DNA of 64,000 nucleotides from Antedon mediterranea (lineage: Eukaryota > Echinodermata > Crinoidea > Comatulida > Antedonidae). Under the pieces are notes generated by a model that did no database searches, was not told where the DNA came from, and worked only from the letters and a program-made list of their open reading frames with translations. A program made the position numbers and the translations under genes. The stretch is taken from the NCBI RefSeq assembly GCF_964355755.1, contig NC_092671.1:6831001-6895000 (forward strand). Reading direction: 5' to 3'. Below, piece after piece: positions 46,501 through 57,088 of the stretch (its first letter is position 1; every line of letters starts with the position of its first letter).

Positions 46501-49500
46501 AATGTGAGGAATGACTTATGACGGTTAGATCCCACTAGAGACCTATGTCGGCTCCTAGGCCTGTATAACTTCGTGAGGTGGTTTCCCGAATGATCGTAAA
46601 ATCAAAACGGTACTGTGTATGACCAACTAGCGTTATTGTCACCGACTAGTCATCCATTCATAGAAGTACTGATGTCGTAGCCTACCTGTACGGTGACCAT
46701 AGAATGTGACCTGAGGCATGACTAACTACGACTTTTAGTTGATAGAAGATTGAAAAAATTGTTAAGAAGAGTTGTACTGTATGTGGATGTTTAATGAAAT
46801 TATGTAAAAAATGTTTACACACTAGGCATATAAATAGTAATGTTTGTTAGTAAAAATAATTTTGAGTTAATATGAATAAGATATAAGGAAGAAAAGCAAA
46901 GAGACTATGGAGCGGCTATTCCTGAATATACAATACTAAGTAGGCCTATTTCTTATATTAATCTCATGATATACTGACTGTAAGTACTACTTTTACCAGG
47001 GAGTTGTAATTAGATAAATAAATTAACAACTCCCTGGTCTTACTCCTGACACATCCTTTCAAATCTCATTTTTATTTATTTGCATCAAAATAACAATTAA
47101 AATTATACAAATTGCACCGTTTTTTTGTATCGAATTCAAACCTACTGTACAATGTAGCAGTTGATTCAATGTTCTAAATCAATACTAAACTGTTAGTTGA
47201 ATGTCCACAGTCAGTAACTATTAGTGACGTTTGTTAGTGTGTTTGCTAATTATTGTTGACTGGACTTTGTTCAACCAATATAGACTTGAGTGCATCAAGT
47301 GTCATAAAGGGTGTGGCTTAACAGCATCCTAGTATAGTATGTACAGTAGATTGAAGTGAAGTACCAATCAAATTCAAACACTGCCTTAACCGCTCGGCCC
47401 CTCGACTGATATTTTGGTCCATGTCAAAGAATATATGTCCATGTTAAGAAAATACAGAGGGCGTGCTATTTAATATCTCATATGGAGGATACAGAAAATT
47501 CAACGACATTTTCAGAATGATAACTTGAAAATTGTAGGCAATTAAATTAAAATTAACAAATAAACAAAGCAAGTATGTGGCAAAACTCTATTTTGCCAAG
47601 TCAAAAAAACGTACTAATTAAAGACTTAATTAAACAAAAAAATGAGTAGTAATTTCATTATGTGGTTATGAATAAAAAGCTATAGGATTTATTTTTTCAT
47701 ATGATACTTTTGTATCAACAATGTTATTCATAATTTGATTGACTACATAGATTTGTACAAGGTCAGTTAATATGGAGGATTACAATAGCAATGTCATTGT
47801 CATGACTCATTGTCTTCTATTCTATACAAATAACAATACATGGATTCACTCCTTAGGCTACCACTAATTCTATTGAGTATTTTTTTTATAATAAACAAGA
47901 GCATGTATCTGAAACTACAGTACACAATTTGATAATAAACCAACATTTACTGTATATCACAAAATTGTAAACAAATCACGGATATGGATGGTAGATCTGC
48001 TAACAGATACTATGAATTTTGTTTGTTACTTTTTATTAGTTATTAAGCCTTGACATGCGTACATGACATTATAATAATAATATATAATAATAATATAATA
48101 CATTTAATAGTACGTTTAACCAATGTGTCGTTAGTGTCAAACATTGTAACAGTTCTTCAGTATATTCACCGTCACTCACCCATTTGTTTTTTATGGTGTT
48201 TCTACTAAATTACTTGCCCCAATTATTAAACATACTGGTTCAGTTTATTGAAAAAAATGTTTAAAAATGAAACAAAATTCTGTTAATAACACACAAACAA
48301 TTTCCTGTTTATTTTCAAAATGCTAAATTAAAAACTGTTGCCTAGTACCAAGATAACTATTCTTGATTAATCCATTACAAAAGCAATGAAAAATGTATTA
48401 ATTTTTTAATTACTGTAGATAGAACAATAGGCTCTGTTTTTATAAATAGTACCGTAAATCAATATTCAACAATACTATGCAAATTTTAACTATAGCAACT
48501 GTACAGTACAGTACATACATAGATTTCTATCTAACAATCATGCATTGCATTTTGTAATGCTGTAATGGTGGGGGTTGGAAGAGGGAGGGGGAACAACAAC
48601 TGTAAGATACTTGGAAAGTTTAAGGAATAAAGATTTCATTCAAATATATTGAGTTGACTTACTGTTTTTAGATGGATCATTTCAGACAGCCTAGATTTAT
48701 AAAAGTATTGTACTGTAGTGTAGATGCCCAAATAAAATTATATTACTGTATATATTTATATAATATATTGAAATATAAGGTCTCATGCTTTTGGAGTTTG
48801 GAAGTTTCTCTACCCACCTCTGTCCTACACAAATAGGGAATGTATTAATGTATTATCTATCTATTACTAACTAGTTCTTGGAGAAATGTTGGCTAGCTGT
48901 TTCCTGCTTGTACAGTATCTATTTATATCTGCTATTACATACTGTACAACCCTGACTTATATTTGGTCACTATTATACAGATGTTGACTGCCTAGAGGTT
49001 AAATATAAGATTTGACATCCCCGAGGGAATGATATTATGTTCGAGGAAATTAAATATATAATTTCTGAGAACTTAATATCATTCCCGAGGGGATGTCTAA
49101 TCTTATATTTTACCGATATAAAAGGCGATCTGTTATATTACATAGCCAACAAGAAGTAGAATATCTGCTGGGTCGGGTAGCTACTAGCTAGGCTAGGCCT
49201 CCTTTTTGTATTGTATGTAAACAAGCTGCCCAGACACCTTACTTTTCGAAGAATAATATACAGATAATTACTAATTAATGATTCCTTGGGAATAAAATAT
49301 TCACTAGCCTACAGTAGGTTGTTTAAATAATAACAGAAGAATTTCCATCAATAAGCCTACATTATTAATAATAATATTATTATCAGGTAGGCCGAATAAA
49401 AATTAATTCGTCTTCTTTGACGATCGAGCCGAATCACCGGATGTTCAGTGCGTCGCACGCGTACCGGTTACTACTGTGAGTATTAACCAATCGGTCTTTC

Positions 49501-52500
49501 ATCACATCTAGGGAGGCCTAATAACAAATGAGGGCGCTATGTATGCATAGTTTAAATAGTTTAGTTGATTAATTTCTTCAAGCAAGTACCGTGGCGCAGC
49601 GCATTAAACGTTGTCTTGTGATGGAGTGACAATTTCATCGCGAGTTCAAGACCCAGTAGTTGACTTTTGTTTAGTTATCGACAAACGCGAGTGTTGCCAC
49701 ACGAAAATTACACAGTCAATATCATCGTACTCGAGAATTTTCTGGATTTTATATGTTTAATGACAGGGGACACGATAATTACGCGAAAATTACTCAGTCA
49801 ATATCATCGTACTCGAGGATATATACGATTTACGATCCTTGCAGCGGTAGTCATGTGATGCAGTTTCAACCAATCACGTTCACGTATTTAATATATATAT
49901 AATACTCAATTATTTTTTTTCAGGCATTTTAAACTCAGGATGAAAAGGGATGCTCCAATGTTCTCTAAAAATCTAGTGGTTGAAAGTAGTGAAGGAACAC
50001 GAAGGTATACTCCAGATCATATATATGTAGGATTATTAGAAGGTAAGGATCTACGTCACCCCCTATGCTTCAAAAGGAAGGTGGCTTTCATTTCAATAAG
50101 TAAATGGAAATTAATGGAAACACAAAAAAACGGGAACAGACAAAACAGTATACTGTATGATACTAGGACATACTGACCTTCAATATCTAGCAGCTACTGT
50201 ACATAGATTCATTGGGATAGATTCATCTTGACCCCTCTTAAAAATACCCAAAATAAAATGTCACGCTTTGTACAGTATTTAGTTTCAAGGCTTATCCAAA
50301 TTAATATAGATTTTAATTTTAAGTTGGCAGACATTTTTGTCCACTGGTGGTACTGATGCAGGTAAAATTAGCATCCCATTCATATACAGTATGGCCTATA
50401 ACTGCAGTATTCCCATAAATAATGTGTGCTTTATTCCTATAGTATGTCTATAATAGCTATGTGTTTACCCGTGGGAACACTACAATTACTTGCATTAATT
50501 TACTCGCACAAGAACTGTATAGTCATTTTCTAAAAGACACATTTATTATTCAAATAATATACATTAATACAATAATTGCCTAGTGACCCGTTCGATAAAG
50601 TGACCTGACCATCACTCTCTAAAACAAATGAGGTCTGCTGTAATAAGTGAGCATTATAAATTGAGCTAAGCACTGCTCTGATTTGTAAACAAAATGACAG
50701 GTTCTTGTTCCGTCAAGAATAGTGGAGATTATTATCCTTGTTTAATATTTTGTTTTTTTATCACATTTTTTCAGATGATCCTAGTAGCAGCTGTCATGGT
50801 TCAATAATCAATGATACATTCCGCGGTAGGATAAAAACAGGGAATGATGAGTATTACATAGAACCAGCTCATCGCTATTTTGATACCGAAACAAACTTTC
50901 ATTCTGTAATATATATGGGCAAGCATGTGGAGCCACCGTCAGAGTTATTTGGATGTGGGGCCAAGGACCAAATACACACTCGCATGCAAGATTTCCTAGC
51001 AGAGAATTATAAGGCACAATCTGTAAGATTCTATTTCAAATGTCTATTTGTTGGGTGGTCAAGTTTGTTATTTCCCCCATGCTTGCAAACATAATTATTT
51101 TAAGAAAATTTAAGTTTTTTGTGTTTTGAGAGTAGGAGAAACATAAGAAACATAATAATAAGACTGATCCACAAAAAAATGGTTTTGTTATAAATCTGTC
51201 CTAAATTGTGTAATAAGTTTTAAATAATACTGTAAGTGTACAAACTGTAAGCTACAGAAGAGCCTCACCCCTCACAACTCCTTTGGACACTCTTGTCATA
51301 GCGTGGTTCCCACTAGAACGTAATGCAAGGACGTAAACGCAACGCAAGCGTTTAAACCAATGACAAGCGAAGTTATAGACAGTTAACAATCACAAGTGAA
51401 TAAGCCATCGCTTGTGATTGGTCAATTCACTTGCGTTGCGTTACGTCCTTGCGTTGCGTCGCTAGTGGAAACAACGCTTAAGGGGACAGTAATAATACAA
51501 TCTAGAGCATCATTTCTTCTGAAAAATAATACAATTATATAAGATAATAAAAGATAAACAAACCCAAATGTAACAAATATATATTTAGAATGATTTTACT
51601 TTGTTATTTATTTTAGGTTTTTGATGAAAATGAAGAATCTCCTTCAGAGAAGTATTCCTCCTCACAACGTCATAAACGAGCGACAGTCAATTACAACAAC
51701 AAAGGCTGTACTTTGTATCTTCAAGCTGATCATACATACACCGCGCTCTTTAACAATGATGAGAACGAGGTGATCGCCGAGCTCCATGACCATGTCACGG
51801 CTGTAAACAGTATTTACGAAAACACACGCTTTGGTGAATGGGGCAACGGCATCGGATTTGAAGTGGATAGGATACGTATCAACGGCACTCAAGAAGAAAA
51901 CGACCCATCAAACCCGTTTGGAATGAACAATATCGGTGTCGAGAAATTTCTCGAATTGAATTCGTTACAAAACCATAACGATTATTGTCTCGCGTACGTA
52001 TTTGCTAATCGTGATTTCAATGACGGAGTTCTTGGGTTGGCATGGGTTGGATCTGCTGGTGGAACCTCTGGTGGTATTTGCGAAGATTTTAAGAAGTTTA
52101 CTGGTGGATCTCAAAGTCTTAACACGGGTATTGTGACGGTTAAGAACTATGGCCAAAGGGTTCCGTCAAAAGTCTCTCACATCACGTTTGCACACGAACT
52201 CGGACATAACTTTGGATCTCCAGTAAGTATGGTAGTAATAATTGTAGTCTACTACTCAATATTATTTTTCAGTACTACTGTATTGCCATAAGATTTGTCA
52301 CTACATTTTAAATTATCATACACTATTAAATAATAATAAATTTAATTTATAAAGCGCTTCATAATGACAGAAACAAACTCTAAGCGCTGTTCATAAAAAT
52401 AACATAAACATCTGGTCAGCTTAATCTAAAGCAATCAATACCAACAATTTAAAAATTACACAACAAAAAAAAGACATAATAATATACAAACGAGAACAGT

Positions 52501-55500
52501 CTATTCAGTTAATAAACAAAAATTTAAAAAAGAAACTTTTTTTTTGTTTCCAAAATAAGTTCCAAATATAGTTACCTCATCTTGGGTCATTGGCAAATTT
52601 GTTATTTTATCTCTATAAAACTTTTTAGATTGATTTTGGTACACATGTTTAACAATACTAAAGAGAAATGAATTTTATTCTCATTTGCATTTATTCTTTT
52701 TTTGTAAACAAAGTTGACGCACTATTATGACATGATAACCTGCAATGCAAATAAGCATATTTTTTATAACAAGATAAATATAAACTATATTTCAGCATGA
52801 TTACCCATCACATTGTCGGCCTGGCGATGGAGCTGGCTCAGATGCACGTAAGAGTGGTAACTACATCATGTATGCAAGCGCAACATCTGGAGATCGCACA
52901 AACAACAACCTGTTCTCGTCATGCAGTATAGGTAACATGACCAAAGTGTTGGATGCGAAGGCCTCAAAATGTTTTGTTCCAGGTAAGCTGCACCAGGAAA
53001 TACATGGGTTTTGGTTTTCTTTCACACCTATGTAAAGGGAACGTGATTGTATGCTTGCTGGAATTATTTCCGGCAAATATATTTATATTAAGCATCTTTC
53101 ACACCTGCTCCGCGACGGTTCCTGTCCAGCAAATCAAATCGAACGTAAATGTTCAACCATCATAATCTACCAAAGTACCAGGATGGTCCATTACAGTCCC
53201 TCTCTGCAAACCTCACAAAAATTTCAAAAAACTATAATTCATTTCTTTTATTTTGGCTGTTCAAAATGATGGACAGCCAATAAGGCACCTAAAATTAACC
53301 TTATTAAAATTATTTTATTAGTTACTGGTGATCGTGAAGTTTGTGGAAATCGTATTGTTGAAGGCAAAGAAGAATGCGACTGCGGTTATGCTGATCAATG
53401 CGAAGACAAATGCTGTACTCCACGAAGTGAGGGAAGTAGTACTAGTGGTTGTACACTTGCTATTGCTGCCCCCATCTCAGCGAAGTGTAGCCCTTCACAA
53501 GGACAGTGTTGCAATTCAACTACATGTGATTATGTGAGCATTGATGCCATGTTAACATGTCGTAGTGATTCGGATTGCAGCGGAGAAGCACTATGCAGAT
53601 ATCCTTTAACTTTTATCTATAACAAATCAGTTTAATATTCTAAATTATGTATGGCCAAGGGACAAAAATGTTGTTGTTCTCATCAGCACTTCTCAAATCA
53701 CAACCAATACTGTTGATTAACATATCATGTACTTTTTAATAGTCTCTCATATAAAACAAATCACAACCAATACTGTTGGTCAACATGTTAACACAGTCTC
53801 TCATATAAAATACAAATCACAACCAATACTGTTGGTCAACATATGTAGTTTTTTAACAGTGTCTCATATAATACAAATCACAACCAATACTGTTGGTCAA
53901 CATATCATGTAGTTTTTAGTCAAAGTAAAATTGTTTGCAAGTCATAAACAAAATCTGTTTGTTCTCTACGCTAAAAAAAGTAGTAGAAGCAGGACCAGGA
54001 ACTTTACTGTTGAAATAAGTGGAGTTATTTTCAATTTAAAGGCACATTTTATTTATTTATTATGAGAGAGAAAGAGAGAGAGAGAGTTTGTGTGTTTGTT
54101 TCCTGCAATGAAATACATAGTACAACAACATTTTAAACTACATTTTGAAAACCACCCTGAGACGGGTATCTTTCCTAGTATATATAAATTAGTATAAACA
54201 AGTTTAAACTTTACAAAGAATAAGTGCTTTTTCCTTGACTGCATTCTTCCTACTGGTGGCAGTGCGGTATGTCCTCCTTCAGAACATAAAGCCAACCAAT
54301 CATTTTGCAACAACTTCAAACAGATATGTTATGATGGGGTAAGTTTTCTGTAGCTAAAGGTTCCTCTTAAGCCAATTTCTACTGGAGTGGAGATGTAGCG
54401 TGGTGGTTGAGATGCTCAGCGGCTACCAATCCAAGGGTTCTAGGATCGAGTCCTGTCATTTGTTGAGATTTTCTTATGGCAAAAAAACAACTCCACTCCC
54501 AAAGACTTGTAAAGGCCAATTTACACAGACGAGCGGTAGCGGTAAGCAGAAAGCTTTTCCCACGTAGAATATGTATCTACAGTATCCTGAGCGGAAATCT
54601 CCCATCCGCTCCGTGTTGTGTGTAAATGATCATAAGGAATAAATGTAACCGCTCCTCTGTTTAAATTGGCTTTAATGAGTGGGTGAGTGGCCGAGCGGTT
54701 AAGACAGTGGAACCGTAATTACGTAGCCATAACATCGACAGGGGTTCGAGGCTCACTCACTCCATGGTTCTGGTGGTAGAACAAGTCTTCTCGGATAAGG
54801 ACTATAAACCGTAGGTCCAGTGTACACATCTAGCTCGTGTGTACTTCAAAGAACCTAGTACATCTTTCGAGACGAGTAGGGGGTTACCTCGGTGTATTAG
54901 TACATCACAGTCACTGATCATAACTGGGCCCTCTGGGAGACCAGTCTTTGACTAAAGAGGTTACCCAGTATAAATATGTATTTCATAGTGAATGAATGGT
55001 TATCCTTAGTTATATAAAAGAGAAGAAGAGAGATATCCATTGACTTTGTCTTTGGATATATCATTGTCTTAAAGTTGGCAATGACGTAAATTTATAATTA
55101 TAATAATTGTAGTAGAAATAAAAATGGAAAAACTTACAAAGGAAAACGTCCATAATTTGATTATTGCTTCATTTATGTCTGATAGCGTAAAAAAAATGTT
55201 TCTGGCTATCTAGTTATTGACTACCAGGACTTAAAAATTGCTTTATGTTCATTAGGCCTACCATAAATATATTTTTTTGTGTGTGAATATTTATTAGGAA
55301 TGTTCCGGATCAGTTTGTGATATTTTCGACGGATTGGAAGCATGCTATTGTGGTCTACCAGCTAGCCCAAGTGATGAGGACAACAAGCAACTTTGTCATA
55401 TCTGCTGTCAGCAAATAGGTAAGGCCTAACAATTTACAATTGACTTTCATGTGCAGACCCAGGGGCTAGCACTTGGTGTGTGCCCATTGTCTTTTTGACG

Positions 55501-57088
55501 GCCAAAGTGGAATTATGAAAATTTAATTGTGACTGGAGAGACCGTAGAAGTTTATTTATAGTATATTTATATTATTATCGCATTCATTTTTGTAAGATTC
55601 TTAGATAGTTTGTGGAGTCCACTGCAAGAAATGCTGTACTATGGCTAACCTGCAAAAACGTCTATGTGTTATCATTTCTGAAAAACAGAATATACTTGTG
55701 TCCCGTAATTTACTGTATATACTAGTCTATATATAGATCTAAAGGCAAATTAAAGAAAAAAATTACAATGCTGTGGGTAACAGTTGCTGGATCTCAATGA
55801 AGATACAAAATAAGAAAAAAGCTAAATCAAAACGAAAAAATAAAACAGCCAGAAAAATAGTCTAGTCTATATATAGTATACACTGTATAAACTATATGAC
55901 ACAAAAGAGACACAATAAAGCATTCTAAACATAAATGTACTCACTTTATTCACAGGTCAGGAAGACACTTGTAAAAGCAGTACAGAGATACCAGAAATGA
56001 GTGACATCATCACTCAATATGGTGAAACGTATCCCGATGAAAAGAACAACGAGGAGAAGGTTCTATTCCAACCTGCTGGTACGCCATGTAATAACTTCAA
56101 CGGTTACTGTGATGTGTTTTATAAATGCCGCGATGTTGATTCTAGCGGACCTCTGTCTCGTCTCACTACAGCTCTTTTCAATCCGGAGCTTTACCAGGAT
56201 ATTGCTGATTGGATAAAGGTAAACATTGTAGTTTCTGCAGTAAAATCATGGTTTAGACAAACAACAAAGCCATGTCTGCTTTATTTGGATTACGAAAGCA
56301 AATATACAGAACCCACTTAATTATAATCAACAATTACAATTCAGTTTTTTTTGTTTTGTATATACTTAAATAGACCAAATAAATAATGAAATGAAATGAA
56401 ATATCTACGAATTTGAAGAGAATTTATTATTTTTTCAGTTTAGTCATTAGTTTTTCGTTCATGCCTGTCTTATTTATATAAGAAAAAACACCTATGCATA
56501 TTTTTGTTACATCACTTTGATGTTTCCACAGCGCTTTACACAAATTCAAACCATTATTAACAGTTATAAATATCCATGGGTTTTATAGAAACCGATATTT
56601 ATTTGGGCTAGCCAAATGTTGGACCACTTGGACTACAAATCATTTTTTTTTAATTTCTAGTTGGAAAAAAATGTTTTCTTTTTCAATCAATCTTACTATC
56701 TGCTGCAGTACAACTTGCATTGGTTTATAGTTAAAAAATAATACATTTTAATATTTCTTTTCTTCAGCAAAACTGGTGGGCGACAGCATTGATAGGTCTC
56801 TGCATTGTACTACTAATGGGACTGTTCATTGCATGTTGTAGCGTGCACACACCGAGCAGTAACCCTAACATGAAAAAAGCAAGGGACCTACCAGGTGCTC
56901 AGACGCTCCGCCGTCGACGTAAACCACAGGGTGCACCTTCTCAAGGTGGCAGGCCTCAGAGCAGGCCCCAGAGCAGACCCCAGAGTAATCCCCAAGGCAG
57001 ACCCCAGAGTAATCCCCAAGGCAGACCCCAGAGTCGGCCACAAAGCCGACCCCCGCCATATTCGTTTGGAGATTATGAGATGGCTTAG
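43449..57088 (+). CDS. ADAM10: ADAM10/Kuzbanian-type membrane metalloprotease
   Basis: Eleven exons with continuous phase: 43449-43512, 44764-44902, 49924-50042, 50775-51022, 51617-52222, 52796-52982, 53322-53598, 54254-54338, 55298-55418, 55956-56218 and 56768-57088. They encode 809 residues (human ADAM10 is about 748). The family sheds surface proteins such as Notch and its ligands at the plasma membrane. Seen in order: signal peptide (1-21); prodomain with a Cys-switch candidate in FGCGAKD; furin-type site RHKR (208-211); metalloprotease with zinc site [12 protein letters not shown] (383-394) and Met-turn [11 protein letters not shown]; disintegrin and Cys-rich regions (about 458-690); membrane segment (about 706-726); and a basic tail with RPQ repeats ending PPPY (798-801). 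[15 protein letters not shown] and [15 protein letters not shown] distinguish it from ADAM17. All introns are GT-AG except intron 7, which looks AT-AC. AATAAA lies at 57862. A second ADAM10-like gene faces it from the right. Confidence 0.93.
44021..44570. mobile_element. ADAM10: PIF/Harbinger-like MITE in ADAM10 intron 1
   Basis: 550 bp. The left end ggccgctggaaatacattac, then atggttctcgtcagc, is mirrored by gctgacgagaaccatgtac and gtaatgtatttccagcggcc at the right. tta flanks both ends (44018-44020 and 44571-44573). A 3-bp TWA duplication with GC-rich ends suits PIF/Harbinger. No transposase. Confidence 0.8.
45637..46057. repeat. Direct-repeat blocks X and Y, first copy
   Basis: Block X (45637-45743, starting tatttcttatattaatctca) is followed by block Y (45742-46057, gaggtggtttcccgactagt to tatacaatactaagta). 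Y recurs almost identically at 46643-46943 and X at 46947-47052. Confidence 0.85.
46643..47052. repeat. Direct-repeat blocks Y' and X', second copy
   Basis: Same orientation as the first copy but in the order Y then X. A gaggtggtttcccga word also lies at 46574, separated from Y' by about 50 bp, so this copy has an insertion or the first a deletion. Confidence 0.85.
49001..49110. repeat. Long near-perfect hairpin in ADAM10 intron 2
   Basis: aaatataagatttgacatcc and ccgagggaatgatatta at the left; taatatcattcccgagggg and atgtctaatcttatattt at the right. Arms are about 37 bp with one or two mismatches; total 110 bp. Confidence 0.85.
51301..51477. repeat. MITE family M1, copy 5 (ADAM10 intron 4)
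   Basis: gcgtggttcccactagaacg to gtcgctagtggaaacaacgc, 177 bp, with TTAA right after. It is about 140 bp upstream of exon 5. Confidence 0.85.
51617..52982 (+). CDS. ADAM10: ADAM10 exons 5-6: metalloprotease domain
   Basis: Exon 5 (51617-52222) carries the furin-type site and most of the catalytic domain, including [18 protein letters not shown] and [17 protein letters not shown]. Exon 6 (52796-52982) supplies HD to complete the zinc motif, then the Met-turn. The intron therefore splits the active-site motif. All three zinc-binding histidines and the catalytic glutamate are present, so the enzyme should be active. Confidence 0.92.
53599..54253 (+). other. ADAM10: U12-type AT-AC intron (ADAM10 intron 7)
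   Basis: The intron starts atatcctttaac (consensus ATATCCTTT). Near its 3' end it has ttccttgac at 54231-54239 (branch consensus TTCCTTRAC), then ends tac at 54253, about 15 bases after the branch adenine. Joining these ends gives ALC-S-GGSAVCP in frame, matching the conserved ICNGFTALCP of ADAM10 proteins. No GT donor that restores the frame was found there. About 53680-53910 holds roughly four copies of a 55-65 bp minisatellite (aatcacaaccaatactgttg). Confidence 0.85.
54380..54505 (+). repeat. tRNA-derived SINE-like fragment (ADAM10 intron 8)
   Basis: tagcgtggtggttgagatgc resembles an A box and ggatcgagtcctg a B box, about 45 bp apart. It lacks a foldable cloverleaf by eye, so it is read as a SINE rather than a tRNA gene. 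Confidence 0.45.
54510..54675. repeat. MITE family M3, full copy (ADAM10 intron 8)
   Basis: aaaggccaatttacacagac and gagcggtagcgg at the left; aaccgctcctctgtttaaat and tggcttt at the right, inverted. Partial relative at 40434-40580. Confidence 0.8.
54683..54980 (+). repeat. tRNA-derived SINE (ADAM10 intron 8)
   Basis: The head resembles a Leu/Ser-type tRNA: A box gtggccgagcggttaagac and B box ggggttcgaggctc, with gtgag...ctcac ends. It is followed by a conserved-looking tRNA-unrelated body (ggactataaaccgtaggtcc, ctagctcgtgtgtac, cgagacgagtaggg). Confidence 0.65.
55737..55862 (+). repeat. Penelope-like arm fragment (ADAM10 intron 9)
   Basis: aatgctgtgggtaacagttg and ctggatctcaatgaagatac to aaaacagccagaaaaatag match the inner part of the 18664-20215 arm, same strand. 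A solo remnant showing this family moved elsewhere in the genome. Confidence 0.75.
56768..57088 (+). CDS. ADAM10: ADAM10 exon 11: membrane segment and cytoplasmic tail
   Basis: [20 protein letters not shown] begins the single membrane span. SVHTPSSNP just inside the membrane matches vertebrate ADAM10. The tail has RRRRK and about nine RPQS/NPQG-type repeats, then [13 protein letters not shown]. Proline-rich and PPxY sequences can bind SH3 and WW domains; in this gene that is inference. Confidence 0.92.
   Translation, partial: QNWWATALIGLCIVLLMGLFIACCSVHTPSSNPNMKKARDLPGAQTLRRRRKPQGAPSQGGRPQSRPQSRPQSNPQGRPQSNPQGRPQSRPQSRPPPYSFGDYEMA

Larger units (their letters stand above)
44903..49923 (+). 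other. ADAM10: ADAM10 intron 2 (5 kb) content
   Basis: AT-rich and non-coding. It holds the nested direct repeats at 45637-47052, a foldback at 49001-49110, SINE-like fragments near 47384 (reverse A-box) and 49590-49650 (A- and B-box-like words), and many tactgtac words. No other gene was recognised. Confidence 0.6.

Noticed and set aside
47370-47400. Reverse-strand tRNA head (gggccgagcggttaaggcag on minus)
   Set aside because: Only the A-box half is present; a short SINE remnant.
49585-49655. tRNA-like sequence (gtggcgcagcgcatt, gagttcaagaccc)
   Set aside because: Box spacing is plausible, but acceptor ends do not pair by eye; more likely a SINE fragment.
53598-53640. Read-through of ADAM10 exon 7 to the stop at 53633-53635 as a soluble isoform
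   Set aside because: The in-frame extension is short and low in complexity, and the AT-AC junction restores conserved sequence, so read-through is not needed to explain the gene. An intron-retained form cannot be excluded without RNA.
54684-54770. tRNA-Leu/Ser gene
   Set aside because: A and B boxes are good, but the sequence continues into a long SINE body and the anticodon arm is not convincing.
43449-57088. Identification as ADAM17 (TACE)
   Set aside because: Disintegrin/Cys-rich motifs, the SVHTPSSNP juxtamembrane sequence and the tail follow ADAM10; ADAM17 differs in these regions.
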